A stretch of DNA of 64,000 nucleotides from Acrocarpospora catenulata (GTDB lineage: Bacteria > Actinomycetota > Actinomycetes > Streptosporangiales > Streptosporangiaceae). The DNA lies in contig NZ_JAHCST010000014.1 of assembly GCF_018476525.1 (NCBI RefSeq), positions 62,001 to 126,000 on the forward strand, given 5' to 3'. The notes under the pieces are model-generated. The model searched no databases, had not been told where the DNA came from, and saw nothing but the letters and a program-made list of their open reading frames with translations. The position numbers and the translations under genes are program-made. Of the stretch, positions 33,525-43,020 are shown piece after piece (within the stretch, counting starts at the first letter, position 1; every line of letters starts with the position of its first letter).

Positions 33525-34466
33525 TTACAGTTCGCAGCTGATTTCCACGTCGACGCCCGACCCGCCGGTGCAGTCGTCGGCGAAGCCGAGGCCGCCGTTC
33601 AGGGTGTCGTTGCCCGAGCCGCCCCACAGGGTGTCGTTGCCCAGGCGGCCCTCGAGCATGTCGTTGCCCAGGCCGCCTTTCAACGTGTCGTTGCCCGGGC
33701 CGCCGATCAATGTGTCGTCTCCGACTCCGCCGGTCAGCGTGTCGGCGCCGGCGCCTCCGAGCAGGGTGTCGTTGCCGGATTTGCCGGTGATATTGTCGTC
33801 GCCACCTCCGCCGTTCAGGGTGTTGGCGAGGGAGTTGCCGGTCAGGGTGTCGGACGCGGAGCCGCCGGTGACGTTCTCGATGCCGGTCAGGGTGTCGGAT
33901 TCGCCTGCCTCACCGCAGGGGCAGGCGGCTAGGTCGACGGTGACCGGGGCGACGCGGCCAATGTAGCTGACGGTGTCGTTGCCGGTGCCGCCGACGATCT
34001 GGTGCCGGCCGGGGCCGGAGTGGATGAGGTCGTCGCCCGGGCCGCCGTCGATCAGGGAGCCGATGCTGCCGGGGTAGCCGTAGACGATGTCGTCGCCCGA
34101 GCCCAGGCCGATCAGGGCGTGGTTGGGGCCCGTCGGGTTGACGATGTCGTCAAGGTCGCCGACCTCGACGATGAGCTGGCCGCCGAAGCCGGACCTGGCC
34201 GTGCACTGGACCAGCGTGAGGTCCCTGGCGTCGGGGTGGAGGCAGCCTTCGAGCGGGGTGATGGCGACGATGTCGTCGACGAGGTAGGTGTTGGGATCGG
34301 TGCGGGTGAACACCACGTGGTTGACCTGGCCGGGCGCGGCCGTGTAGTTGAGCTCGCCGCCCTGCACCCACGCGCTGGTGACGACCGCGTAGGCGGGGGT
34401 CACCGCGATCGTGGTGGAAAGAGTGAGGATCGCCGCGATAACCGCGGTTGACCGTAATGCTGACAC
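33525..34466 (-). CDS. Secreted RTX-type calcium-binding repeat protein
   Basis: A 313-residue protein with a Sec signal peptide (cleavage near TPAYA-VV, residues 23-28), a domain of about 90 residues containing a Cys pair ([16 protein letters not shown]), and then tandem RTX nonapeptides of the G-G-x-G-x-D-x-L type ([30 protein letters not shown]) from about 130 to 300. Each repeat binds calcium in a beta-roll. A C-terminal Cys pair ([15 protein letters not shown]) may close the roll. GTG 34466 has AGGAG seven bases upstream. Gram-positive RTX-like proteins are exported by Sec and fold outside in calcium; the function is unknown. Confidence 0.88.
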   Translation of the reverse strand: MSALRSTAVIAAILTLSTTIAVTPAYAVVTSAWVQGGELNYTAAPGQVNHVVFTRTDPNTYLVDDIVAITPLEGCLHPDARDLTLVQCTARSGFGGQLIVEVGDLDDIVNPTGPNHALIGLGSGDDIVYGYPGSIGSLIDGGPGDDLIHSGPGRHQIVGGTGNDTVSYIGRVAPVTVDLAACPCGEAGESDTLTGIENVTGGSASDTLTGNSLANTLNGGGGDDNITGKSGNDTLLGGAGADTLTGGVGDDTLIGGPGNDTLKGGLGNDMLEGRLGNDTLWGGSGNDTLNGGLGFADDCTGGSGVDVEISCEL

Positions 34467-34605
34467 GCGCTTCTCCTGTCGGGTGAGAATGCCTGCCCGC
34501 AGGGTCCGCCCACGCCGTTGAGAGCCGCTTGCCGGCCGCTTGCACGCGCGTCAGCCGTGATTCCCGGCTTGGCCGGGCGTTCCTTCCAGGCTGGGGGAGT
34601 CGGTC

Positions 34606-35530
34606 CTACTGCGATACCCGGGTGAAGACGATGCGCTCGGGTGTCTGCTTGTCGTACGGGCTGGTCGACTCCAGTTCGGCCTGGTTACCGTCCGCGCTGA
34701 CGGTGACGGTCGTCGCGTTGGCCCACTCGTATCGGCAGTTGTGGCCGTTCTGTCCGTGGACCCAGCGAATTTCGCCGGTGTAGTTGGGGTGGCTCCCGAA
34801 GATGTGGAGGACGACTTCGCCGGCGGGGAACGGGCAGCCGGAATGCGGTTCGACGACTTGGGTGATCCGGAAGCCCTCCCAGCCGGCGCTGGTCTTACGT
34901 AGGTCGATGTTCCCGTCTCCCTCCCGCCATACCCCGCTCAGGTCTCTGGCCGTCACCTGGAGGGAGGCGCCGGCGCGGCGGTCCTGAGTGCGGCCGGTAG
35001 CGGCGATGCCGACGGCACCAGGGGTGGCGGGCGCGGTCGCCTCAAGGGACGCCTCGCCACCTTTGCGGTGACTTTGCCGAGCTGGGAGTCATCGAGGGTG
35101 AAGGTGACCTCCTCGCCGTCGTCGAACCCGCGCGCGGAGACGGTGAACTTCTCCCCGGCGGCGACGCTGGACGCCGACAGCGAGAGGGTGATCTCGGCCT
35201 TGGTGACCGTGACGGTTCTGCTTGCCGACCGGTTGGAGGTGAGTCCCTTCGCGCTGATCGTGTACTGCCCGGGAGTGGTTCCCGGGGTGATGTCGATCTT
35301 CGTCGCGCCCTTGGTGTCGGCGGTGGTGGTCACGGGTTGCCCGGAACCCGCGGGGCTCGACCACTGGAACTCCACCGTCTCCCCAGGGGTGAAACCGGTG
35401 GCCCGCGCGGTCACCGGTTGGCCGGCCGGGGCTGAGGCCGGTGAGAGCGTCATCTGGGCGACCGGCGGCTGAACGGGTGGACTTGGACTGGGGCTGGGGC
35501 TGTGCGGACGCGGACTCGGGGGAGGCGCGT
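34606..35530 (-). pseudogene. Ig-like repeat surface protein with a frameshift
   Basis: From about 35530 a Ser/Pro-rich linker (SPSPSPSPPVQPP) leads into two Ig-like units (PASAPAGQPVTARATGFTPG and SASSVAAGEKFTVSARGFDD). Near 35055 the frame shifts to ASLEATAPATPGAVGIAATG and then a C-terminal domain of about 116 residues (DLSGVWREGDGNIDLRKTSA, GEIRWVHGQNGHNCRYEW) that ends at 34606. The N-terminus is cut by a stop near 35580. If the shift is an assembly error, the gene would still lack its start. Confidence 0.6.
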
Positions 35531-35696
35531 CAGCGCCCGATGCGGTCCGCCGGCTGTGGCCGCACTACATCCGGCGCGTCCGCGACTGGCTCACCGCAGG
35601 GCAGCACGCCGCCACCGGGCAGCGGGCCGATCAGCTCGCTGTCGCGCACGCCCGTCTGCACACCGTCCTCATTTTCGCAGGAGCCCGCCGATGACC
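35530..35696 (+). pseudogene. C-terminal fragment of an unidentified protein
   Basis: The plus strand reads PDAVRRLWPHYIRRVRDWLT, AGQHAATGQRADQLAVAHAR, LHTVLIFAGARR and stop. The TGA overlaps the ATG of the F420-ligase remnant, so the two were once an operon. I do not recognise the family, and no start is present. Confidence 0.35.
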
Positions 35697-36115
35697 GCCG
35701 CCCCGACCTCCGGCTTCACCGCCTTCGCCCTGGAGCCCTTCCCCGAACTCCAGCCCGGCGACGACCTGGCAGGCACCATCATCGACGTGCCACCCGCACC
35801 AGCACCGTACTGGAGAACGGGGACATCCTCGTCGTCGCCAGCAAGGTGGTGTCCATCGCCGAGAAGCGGTACGTCGACCTGGCCGACGTCACCCCCGGCA
35901 CCGAGGCCCTGGACATCTCCGCCCGCACCGGTAAGCCCGCCGAGATCGTGCAGCTCATCCTGGACAACTCCACCGACCACTTCCTGCCCACCTCGCGGGG
36001 CCCGATCATCGCCCGGCACACGCTCGGCTACCAACTCACCTCAGCGGGGATCGACCGCGCCGGAGCCGAAGGCGCCTGGCTGCTGCCGGTGGACCCCGAC
36101 GCCTCCGCCGGGTAA
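35691..36115 (+). pseudogene. Coenzyme F420:L-glutamate ligase-like remnant
   Basis: ATG 35691 opens TSGFTAFALEPFPELQPGDD, LAGTIID. After a frame change near 35800 the sequence continues VLENGDILVVASKVVSIAEK, VDLADVTPGTEALDISARTG, DHFLPTSRGPIIARHTLGYQ and LTSAGIDRAGAEGAWLLPVD. This is the N-terminal half of CofE/FbiB-type ligases, which add glutamate to F420-0. It stops after about 140 residues, whereas the family needs about 250 or more. The break joins the ACC-like remnant on the other strand. Confidence 0.75.
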
Positions 36116-36925
36116 GCACCTTCAGCATGACCGTGTTGTCCAGGTTGTCGCGGACAAGCCGCTGCCCGAGCAGCCGCACGAGCGGCTCGGTGCTGTGCAC
36201 CATCTCGGCGATGCGCTCTGCGCGGTCCGGTGCGTCGGGGGTGCGCGTCCAGGTGGCGTAGATGCTTGCGGACGCCCGCGTAGACACGGGCGCGGTTGCG
36301 GTGCAGCAGCGGTTGGCCGAACCAGGCGAACACGACGCCGCGCGCCAGGTCGCAGACCACGGGGAAGCGGACCTGGGTCGCCGCCACCAACCGCTCCAGC
36401 GCGAGACCGGTGAGCTCGCGCAGTGTCTGGTCCGGCGGCGGCTCCCGCAGCCACGCGCGCAGCAACGCCGCGACGGCTTTGGCGTCGGCGGCCGTGCGCT
36501 GCTGGGCGAGAAAGATCCGAAACACAGCGGCCTCGAGATCGGGGGAGGGCGTGAGTTCGGTGACACCGTAGTGGCTGAGCGCCTTGGCGAGCTTGGTCTG
36601 GAAGGCTTCCGGCAGGCCGGCCCGCTCGACGTCCAGGCTCTGCAGGTAGGCGTGGAAGTACTCGCGGGCGCTGTGCACGTGGCCGTCACCGCCGCCTCCT
36701 CTCCCGCCGACCGCTTACGGCTCAGCTCAGCGAGGTCGGCGAACACGTCGAGGAGTTTGAGCTCCCCGGCCAGCGGCTGGTGGCCGTCCTCGGGGGCCGT
36801 CGCGCGCGCGGCGAGGTAGTCATCGAGCACCCGGCGTTCGTCGTGCGGGTCGACGTCGAAGCCCAGCAGCAGGCTGCGCAGGTCCTCCTGGCCGCGCGTG
36901 ATGCGCGCGTGCAACGGGATCTCCC
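36116..36925 (-). pseudogene. Acyl-CoA carboxylase-like large protein, internal fragment
   Basis: Two frames together read LDDYLAARATAPEDGHQPLA, GELKLLDVFADLAELSRKRS, then EYFHAYLQSLDVERAGLPEA, FQTKLAKALSHYGVTELTPS, and after a further shift RAERIAEMVHSTEPLVRLLG. I recognise this as the central linker region of the very large fused biotin-carboxylase/carboxyltransferase proteins of actinomycetes (about 1800 residues). Neither catalytic half is present. Frame changes near 36680 and 36240. Confidence 0.6.
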
Positions 36926-37148
36926 CCAGCGCTGATGCCGCTCCCGCCGATCCTCGGCATACCGAGGCCCTCATCGACAACCTCCTAGCTAGCACCATGC
37001 TGCACAAGCTCATGGAAGAGCGCGTAGTAGGCCGTTGAGGTGGCACGCCTCAGATAGGCGGTCCGAGGACGACCACGTCCTGCGGTACGGCCCGCGAGGG
37101 TGTCGGCAAGGTGAAGGTAGTCGTCCGCCTTGAAGTCACGCCTGACTC

Positions 37149-37503
37149 TCAGTCCCGCTGATCCCGGGTCAGGGCTTGGTCAATGACACCCGTGCTGTTG
37201 CCTTCCACCGGCCCTTCGGCGTCTTCCCGACTCTCGTACTCTTCCTGAGTGAACAGTGTGACGTAAACGTGCTCATCGAGGTGACGTTCGGCAGCAAGCC
37301 TGTTCACCTGCTTTCGCAGCGCGTGAGTAAAGTCGGCCGTCGGGTGCGTCCACAATGATCAGAGCCTTTAGTGCCGCCTCACCCTCCGCGTCCACGTACG
37401 GCTCGACAAAGGCCTGTCGGATGGTTGGCGCGTCTGGAATCCGCACGTTCTCGATCGCCTCGGCCAGGTCCTTCAAGGCTTCGTCCTGCCGTTTCAAGCT
37501 CAT
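37149..37503 (-). pseudogene. Hypothetical protein split by a frameshift
   Basis: ATG 37503 reads SLKRQDEALKDLAEAIENVR, IPDAPTIRQAFVEPYVDAEG, EAALKALIIVDAPD. A shift near 37345 joins it to ADFTHALRKQVNRLAAERHL, DEHVYVTLFTQEEYESREDA and the end at 37149. The two halves look like one compact soluble protein of about 115 residues. I do not recognise the family. Confidence 0.5.
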
Positions 37504-37670
37504 GACGACCACCTTCGCACTTCCCAAGTTCGATCGGAGGGCAGGCAAGTGTTGCGCCCGCGGGCATCCCGTGCCCACCGGGTGCCTCCAGCGTGGCCAA
37601 AGCGACGCCCAGCGTAGCCATTCCTCCGGCTTGATGACTGCTGAACAGCAGGTCCGACCTCCGTTCAGCC

Positions 37671-38912
37671 TCACTCCCGGTCGCGCTCATGTTGCGGACT
37701 GTAGGGAAGAGGTGTGGACGTCACGCCGGCGGACAGCAGGTCGAGGATCGTCTGCTCGGAGTAGCTCAGTTCGGTGAGGATTTCGCGGGAGTGGGTGCCT
37801 GCGGGCATGGGCGGGCGGTTCGGCAGGAGTGGGTCCGTGCCGAGCATGAAGCCGAGTAGTGGTATGCCCAGCGGGCCGTCGATTCCGGGGATCTGCGTCG
37901 GGGCGAAGGCGCCGCGTTCGGCGTACTGGGCGTCGTTCAGAGAGTCGGCGAGGGTCTCGCGGACTCGGGCGGCGGGGACGTGGTGCTCCTGGAGGAAGTC
38001 CTCCCACTCCTGTGCGGTGCGGGTGAGCATGATCGCGGACAGGACGGCGTGCTCACGGTCGAAGTCGGCGACGGGGGAGTTGAACGGGTCCTGTTTGATC
38101 AGGTCGGGGCGTTCCAGGAGCGTCCAGAGCCGTTGCATCTGGGCGGTGTTGCAGGCGCCGAGCATGATCGACCCCTCCTTGGTGGCGTACATCGAGGTGG
38201 TGGCGAGGGCCATGGTGTTGCCGGTCGGCACGGGTTCGAAGCCGTCGCGTAGGTGCGAGGTGACGTGGCAGGCCATCAGGGCCGCCGCGACGTCGATCAT
38301 GCCGACGTCGATCGACATGCCCTCGCCGGTGCGCAGCAGGTGGACCAGGCCGCCGGCGATGGCGAACGCGGCGGTCAGCCCGGTGGCGTAGTCGATGGCC
38401 GGGGAACCCTGCCGCAGCGGATACAGTTGACGGTCCCCGTTGGCGGACATGTAACCCGAGGTCGCCTGGACGACGTTCTCGTACCCGGTGTACTCGCGCT
38501 TGGGCCCGCGGGCGCCGAACGCCGAGACGGCGCAGTGGACCAGCCGGGGATTGATGGCCGCCAGATCCCGGTAGCCGAGGCCGAGCCGTTCGAAGGCGCC
38601 GGGGCGCGCGTTGGTCAGGAACACGTCGCTCTCCCGCACGAGGTCCTTGAGCACGGTACGCCCGCGTTCGTCCTTGAGGTCGAGGGTGAGGAAGCGCTTG
38701 CCGGCGTTCTGCGTCAGGAACTGGGTCCCCATGCTCCGGTCGTTCAGGGCGGGATCGGTGCCGACCTGGCGGACGAAGTCGGGCGCGGAGGGGTTCTCGA
38801 CCTTGATGACATCGGCGCCCAGCAGGGCCAACTGGTACGCGGCGTACGGCGCGGCGAGCACCTGGGAGGTGTCGATCACACGGATGCCGGCGAAGGGGCG
38901 GGGGATGGCCAT
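37671..38912 (-). CDS. CaiB/BaiF family CoA-transferase
   Basis: A 413-residue family III CoA-transferase: FAGIRVIDTSQVLAAPYAAY, QLALLGADVIKVENPSAPDF, RFLTLDLKDERGRTVLKDLV and VFLTNARPGAFERLGLGY are its landmarks. The catalytic Asp is expected in the GMSIDVGMIDVAAALMACHV region. The enzyme moves CoA between carboxylic acids to activate them. ATG 38912 has GAGGTG eight bases upstream. It is divergent from the sugar-type ABC operon with a LacI-type site in between, so it is probably co-regulated and acts on an acid produced from the imported glycoside. Confidence 0.92.
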   Translation of the reverse strand: MAIPRPFAGIRVIDTSQVLAAPYAAYQLALLGADVIKVENPSAPDFVRQVGTDPALNDRSMGTQFLTQNAGKRFLTLDLKDERGRTVLKDLVRESDVFLTNARPGAFERLGLGYRDLAAINPRLVHCAVSAFGARGPKREYTGYENVVQATSGYMSANGDRQLYPLRQGSPAIDYATGLTAAFAIAGGLVHLLRTGEGMSIDVGMIDVAAALMACHVTSHLRDGFEPVPTGNTMALATTSMYATKEGSIMLGACNTAQMQRLWTLLERPDLIKQDPFNSPVADFDREHAVLSAIMLTRTAQEWEDFLQEHHVPAARVRETLADSLNDAQYAERGAFAPTQIPGIDGPLGIPLLGFMLGTDPLLPNRPPMPAGTHSREILTELSYSEQTILDLLSAGVTSTPLPYSPQHERDRE

Positions 38913-38997
38913 GGACTGCACCTCGATGGGTTTCGCGATGTGAAATGTCACGCTCCGTCCTCGGCACCGTGGTTGCCAGGAGGCCGGGTCCTCCATA

Positions 38998-39009
38998 TTA
39001 TTCGATTAA
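38998..39009. promoter_or_regulatory. LacI-type operator, copy 1
   Basis: TTATTCGATTAA, a near-palindrome TTA-x-TCGA-x-TAA with a central CG, lies between the CoA-transferase gene and the sugar-binding-protein gene. The identical 12 bases recur at 47993-48004. The LacI regulator at 44699-45706 is the natural candidate to bind it. Confidence 0.65.
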
Positions 39010-39056
39010 GTGAACGTCGGGGGAGGAGACCGCACAAAAGCGGCAAGGAGGCAACG

Positions 39057-40346
39057 GTGCACCAGAAGTTGGGTTCGGCCATCGCGGGCGTCACAGTGGG
39101 CGCGCTCGCGCTTGCGCTCGCCGCGTGCGGGTCCGGTTCCACCGGCACAGGTTCCGGCGGAGACTCCGGCGAGGTGAAGATTCTCAGCTGGCGTCTCGCC
39201 GACCCAGGGGCGCTGGGCAAGCTCCACCAGAGCTGGATCGACGCCTTCAACAAGAGCCAGAACAAGATCACCGTCAAGGGCGAGCCGGTTCCGTTCGCCG
39301 ACAAGGGCACCAAGCTGGTGAACACCGCGCTGAGCGGCTCGGCCCCGGACATCGTGGCCATCACCACCTCGGAGATCGCCGACTACGCGAAGTACCTGCA
39401 GCCGGTGGACAAGTACTGGGAGGCCGAAGGGTCCGCCTTCTCGGGGGCGTTCACCGACTCGGCCAAAGCCCTGGCCACCTGGGACGGCCACCTGTGGGGC
39501 ATCCCCATCGAGGACGGCACCAGCGACGCCGTCTACTACAACAAGAAGGTCCTGGCCAAGGCCGGCGTCGACGTCGAGAACGCCGTGAGCTCGTGGGACA
39601 ACTTCCGGGCGGCGCTGAAGGCCGTCAAGGCCAGCGGCGGCACCCCGATGGTCTTCCAGGGCAAGGACGCGTCGAGCTTCGAGCGGCACTGGGCCTGGTA
39701 CGTGGCCGGAGGCGTCAATCTGAACGATCCGAACCAGTACGTCAAGGAGATGTGCGGCCCGGCGGCGGAGAAGACCTTCAGCTGGCTGACCGGGCTCTAC
39801 AGCGACGGCGGCTTGGTCCCCAACCCGTCGGGCATCGGCTACGACGAGCTGACCCGCCAGTTCGCCGCGGGCGACGTCGGCTTCGTCACCGACGGCCCAT
39901 GGGGCAAGGGCATCTTCGAAGGCAACAACGCCGCCATCAAGGACGACCTGGGCGTGACCCACATGCCGCCCATGACCGAGGGCGGCGTCACCGGAGCCAA
40001 CGAGGACGCGCTGATCTTCGTCGTGCCCAAGGAGGCCAAGAACCCTGACGGCGCGTGGGAGTTCATCAAGTACATGAGCACCGACGCCGCGCAGCAGGGC
40101 AGCGCCGAAGCGGGCGGCTTCGTCCCCACCAGGACCGCCGTGTTCGACTCGCCCGCCGTCACCGGCAACGAGTTGCTCTCGACGTACAGCACTCTGATCA
40201 AGAAGAGCGGGTTCACCCGGCCGCGCGGCCCGAAGATGGCCGAGATGCGGCAGATCCTGATCACCGCCTACCAGGCCGCGGCCACCGGGCAGCAGCCTGC
40301 CGCCGAGGCGTTCCAGTCCGCCTGCGGGCAGCTCAAGGGACTGTGA
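39057..40346 (+). CDS. Sugar ABC transporter substrate-binding lipoprotein (CUT1 type)
   Basis: A 429-residue SBP_bac_1 protein. Lipobox LAAC (Cys24) is followed by a Gly/Ser-rich linker. The core shows VKILSWRLADPGALGKLHQS, LSGSAPDIVAITTSEIADYA, LWGIPIEDGTSDAVYYNKKV and FVTDGPWGKGIFEGNN, typical of oligosaccharide-binding proteins. GTG 39057 has AAGGAGG five bases upstream. The ATPase for CUT1 importers is usually a shared MsiK-type protein encoded elsewhere, which explains why none is found here. It lies 48 bases downstream of the LacI-type operator. Confidence 0.93.
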   Translation: MHQKLGSAIAGVTVGALALALAACGSGSTGTGSGGDSGEVKILSWRLADPGALGKLHQSWIDAFNKSQNKITVKGEPVPFADKGTKLVNTALSGSAPDIVAITTSEIADYAKYLQPVDKYWEAEGSAFSGAFTDSAKALATWDGHLWGIPIEDGTSDAVYYNKKVLAKAGVDVENAVSSWDNFRAALKAVKASGGTPMVFQGKDASSFERHWAWYVAGGVNLNDPNQYVKEMCGPAAEKTFSWLTGLYSDGGLVPNPSGIGYDELTRQFAAGDVGFVTDGPWGKGIFEGNNAAIKDDLGVTHMPPMTEGGVTGANEDALIFVVPKEAKNPDGAWEFIKYMSTDAAQQGSAEAGGFVPTRTAVFDSPAVTGNELLSTYSTLIKKSGFTRPRGPKMAEMRQILITAYQAAATGQQPAAEAFQSACGQLKGL

Positions 40347-40395
40347 GGGCGCGGCCGCGTCCGCGGCGTACGGGACCTTCAGGGAGATGACCAGA

Positions 40396-41364
40396 ATGGA
40401 CAGCACCACCGTGGCGGCGTCGCGCCCGACGCCGGTCGAACCGGAGGGCCCGCGCCCGCGTGGCAAGCGGCCCGGCGGGCGCGACGGCGCCCGCCGCCGC
40501 GCGCTCAAAGACCGGATGATCTTCTTCGGCCCGCTGCTCGCGGTGCTGGTGGGACTGCTCGGCTTCCCCATCGTGTTCGCGCTGTACGCGAGCTTCGCCG
40601 ACGTCGACGACATGTTCTCGATGGCGTTCGCCGGGCTGCGCAACTACGAGTCGCTGCTGTCCCAGCCCGAGACGCTGGTGCGGCCGTTCCTCAACACGAT
40701 GCGGTTCGCGCTGGCCTCGGTGGCGATCTCGCTCACCATCGGCTTCGCCGCCGCGCTGCTGCTCAACAGCAGGCTGCGGGGACGCCGCGTCTTCCGCAGC
40801 GCGCTGATGTTCCCGTGGGTCATCCCGACCGTGCTCACCGCGCTGATGTGGCGCTGGGTCATGGACTCCAACGCCGGCGCGTTCAACGGGCTGCTGCTCC
40901 AGCTCGGGCTGATCGACGAGCCGGTGAGCTGGCTCGGCGACCCGAACCTCGCGCCGTGGATCATCATCCTGGCCCAGGTCTGGCGTGGTTTCCCGTTCAT
41001 CACGGTGATGCTGCTGGCCGCGCTCCAGGCCATCCCCGAGGAACTGCACGAGGCCGCCGCGGTCGACGGAGCGGGCTGGCTGCGGCGGCTGCGTTCGATC
41101 ATCTGGCCGGGCGTGCGGCCGATCTTCATCCTGGTCGGCACCCTGGAGGGCCTGTACGCCTTCCGCGAGTTCGCGATGATCGACGTCCTGACCGGCGGCG
41201 GCCCCGCCGGAGCCACCGAGGTCCTCGCCACGCAGGTGTACCGGCTGTTCTTCCAGTACCAGCGCTTCGGCGACGCCATGGCGCTGGCGGCGCTCATGTT
41301 CGTGCTGGCCCTGGTCGCCACGGTGCTCCTGATGCGCCTGTCGGCACGCGACGAAGAGGACTGA
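40396..41364 (+). CDS. Sugar ABC transporter permease (MalF/UgpA type)
   Basis: A 322-residue permease with an Arg/Pro-rich cytosolic start and six helices. RMIFFGPLLAVLVGLLGFPI is the first helix, and the EAA loop is LHEAAAVDGAGWLRRLRSII. VIPTVLTALMWRWVMDSNAG is typical of the MalF/UgpA branch. ATG 40396 has AGGGAG nine bases upstream; ATG 40387 is in frame and slightly longer. It pairs with the next gene to form the channel. Confidence 0.93.
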   Translation: MDSTTVAASRPTPVEPEGPRPRGKRPGGRDGARRRALKDRMIFFGPLLAVLVGLLGFPIVFALYASFADVDDMFSMAFAGLRNYESLLSQPETLVRPFLNTMRFALASVAISLTIGFAAALLLNSRLRGRRVFRSALMFPWVIPTVLTALMWRWVMDSNAGAFNGLLLQLGLIDEPVSWLGDPNLAPWIIILAQVWRGFPFITVMLLAALQAIPEELHEAAAVDGAGWLRRLRSIIWPGVRPIFILVGTLEGLYAFREFAMIDVLTGGGPAGATEVLATQVYRLFFQYQRFGDAMALAALMFVLALVATVLLMRLSARDEED

Positions 41365-41365
41365 C

Positions 41366-42211
41366 ATGGCCAAGAACCTCCACCACGTCTCCCGTACGGC
41401 GGGCGCCGCCGGCCGGTACGCGCTGATCGTGGCCCTGCTGCTGTTCGCGCTGCTGCCGTTCGCCTGGATGCTCTCCACGTCGCTCAAACCGGCCAACGAG
41501 ATCTACACCACGCCGGTGACCTGGTGGCCGTCGGCCCCGACCCTCGACAACTTCATCGCGGTCGTCACCCGCGCCGACTTCGGGGTGATCATGGGCAACA
41601 CGCTCGTGGTCGCCGGGGTGTCGGCCACGGTGAGCACGCTGGTCGCGCTGTTCGCCGCGTACGGGCTGTCGCGGCTGGCCGGGCGGCGCGGGGAGACCCT
41701 CGTGCTGGTCCTGCTCTTCGCGCAGATGATCCCGACCATCCTGTTCGTGATCCCGTACTTCCTCATCTTCCGCACGCTCGGCCTGCTCGACACCCTGACC
41801 GCGCTCGTCGTCACGAACATCTCGCTGACCGTCCCGATCGCGACCTGGCTGCTGCGGCGCTTCATCGCGAAGGTGCCGCGGGCGCTCGACGAGGCCGCGC
41901 TCATCGACGGGTGCGGGCGGGTGGGCGCGTTGCTGCGGGTGGTCGCTCCGGCGGCGCGGGCGGGCGTGGGCGCCGTCTTCTTCTACGCGTTCCTGGTCTC
42001 CTGGCACGAGTACCTGTTCGCGCTGTCGCTGACGTCGTCGCCGTCGAACCGGGTCATCACGCTGGGGATCACCTCGCTGGTGGGCCAGTACCAGGTGTCG
42101 TGGGGCGAGCTGATGGCGCTGGGCCTGCTGGCCGTGGTGCCGCTCATCGTGGTTTTCCTGCTGGTGGAGCGCAACCTGGTCGAAGGGCTGGCCGGGGGAG
42201 TTAAGGGCTGA
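41366..42211 (+). CDS. Sugar ABC transporter permease (MalG/UgpE type)
   Basis: A 281-residue permease of the MalG branch: WMLSTSLKPANEIYTTPVTW, the EAA loop LDEAALIDGCGRVGALLRVV and FFYAFLVSWHEYLFALSLT. It starts one base after the previous stop. MalG-like proteins contact a shared ATPase through the EAA loop. The pair with the binding protein suggests uptake of an oligosaccharide or glycoside. Confidence 0.93.
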   Translation: MAKNLHHVSRTAGAAGRYALIVALLLFALLPFAWMLSTSLKPANEIYTTPVTWWPSAPTLDNFIAVVTRADFGVIMGNTLVVAGVSATVSTLVALFAAYGLSRLAGRRGETLVLVLLFAQMIPTILFVIPYFLIFRTLGLLDTLTALVVTNISLTVPIATWLLRRFIAKVPRALDEAALIDGCGRVGALLRVVAPAARAGVGAVFFYAFLVSWHEYLFALSLTSSPSNRVITLGITSLVGQYQVSWGELMALGLLAVVPLIVVFLLVERNLVEGLAGGVKG

Positions 42212-42249
42212 CCGGGCGGACGCCCGGCGAGAAGAAAGAGCAACGGAAC

Positions 42250-43020
42250 ATGGGCAAGTTGGACGGACGGGTGGCAATCATCACCGGAGGCCAGCGGGGA
42301 CTCGGCGAGGGCGTCGTGCGGCGCTTCGCGGCGGAGGGCGCGACGGTCGTCGTCGCCGACCTCACACCGGCCGAGTCGCTGCTGGACGAGCTCGGCGGCG
42401 CACATCGAGCGGTCGCCGTGGACGTGCGCTCGGCCGAGCAGATGGACGGCCTCGTCCAGGACACCCTCACCCGGTACGGCCGGCTGGACATCGTCGTCAA
42501 CAACGCGGGCGTCATGGACTCCGGGGCGGAGGTGGCCGACCTGACCGACGCCGAGTACGACCTGGTGCTCGGCGTCAACGTCCGCGGCGTCTTCAACGGG
42601 TGCCGCGCCGCCGCCCGCGTCTTCCGCGGCCAGCCGCGCGGGCGGATCATCAACACCGCCTCCTACATCGGCAAGAAGGCGATCGCCGGGCACGCGCTGT
42701 ACTCCGCGTCCAAGGCCGCCGTCATCTCGCTCACCCAGGCGCTGGCGCTGGAACTCGGCCGGTACGGGACCACCGTCAACAGCATCTGTCCCGGAACGAT
42801 GTACACGCCCATGTGGGTGGAGAAGCTGGGGACGTTCGTCGGGGAGGAGAACCCCGACGTGGAGCAGTGGCGGCACCGGGCGGCGGAGGGCATCCCCGTC
42901 GGCCGGATGGGCACCGGCGACGACGTCGGCGCGATGGCGGCCTGGCTGGCCAGTGACGACGCCGACTTCGTCACGGGCGCGGCGCTCAACCTGACCGGCG
43001 GCGAGGCGGTGTTCTTCTGA
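42250..43020 (+). CDS. Short-chain dehydrogenase/reductase (first copy)
   Basis: A 256-residue classical SDR: cofactor loop TGGQRGLGEG, NNAG, catalytic Ser in NTASYIGKKA and Y-S-A-S-K (LYSASKAAVISLTQALALEL). ATG 42250 lies 38 bases after the permease stop with a weak AGAAAGAG Shine-Dalgarno. Its end overlaps the SMP-30 gene. It is related to the second SDR at 43874 (both end in TGAALNLTGGEA-x-x-F), so the two probably handle successive or epimeric sugar or alcohol carbons. Confidence 0.92.
   Translation: MGKLDGRVAIITGGQRGLGEGVVRRFAAEGATVVVADLTPAESLLDELGGAHRAVAVDVRSAEQMDGLVQDTLTRYGRLDIVVNNAGVMDSGAEVADLTDAEYDLVLGVNVRGVFNGCRAAARVFRGQPRGRIINTASYIGKKAIAGHALYSASKAAVISLTQALALELGRYGTTVNSICPGTMYTPMWVEKLGTFVGEENPDVEQWRHRAAEGIPVGRMGTGDDVGAMAAWLASDDADFVTGAALNLTGGEAVFF

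Noticed and set aside
33568-33966. A repetitive plus-strand frame with many P-P-x-R-V-S-L-P units
   Set aside because: It is the antisense of the RTX repeats; the repeats belong to the minus-strand calcium-binding protein.
38253-39056. A long N-terminal extension of the sugar-binding protein
   Set aside because: It would run over the divergent CoA-transferase gene; the GTG at 39057 has a strong ribosome site and begins the lipoprotein signal.
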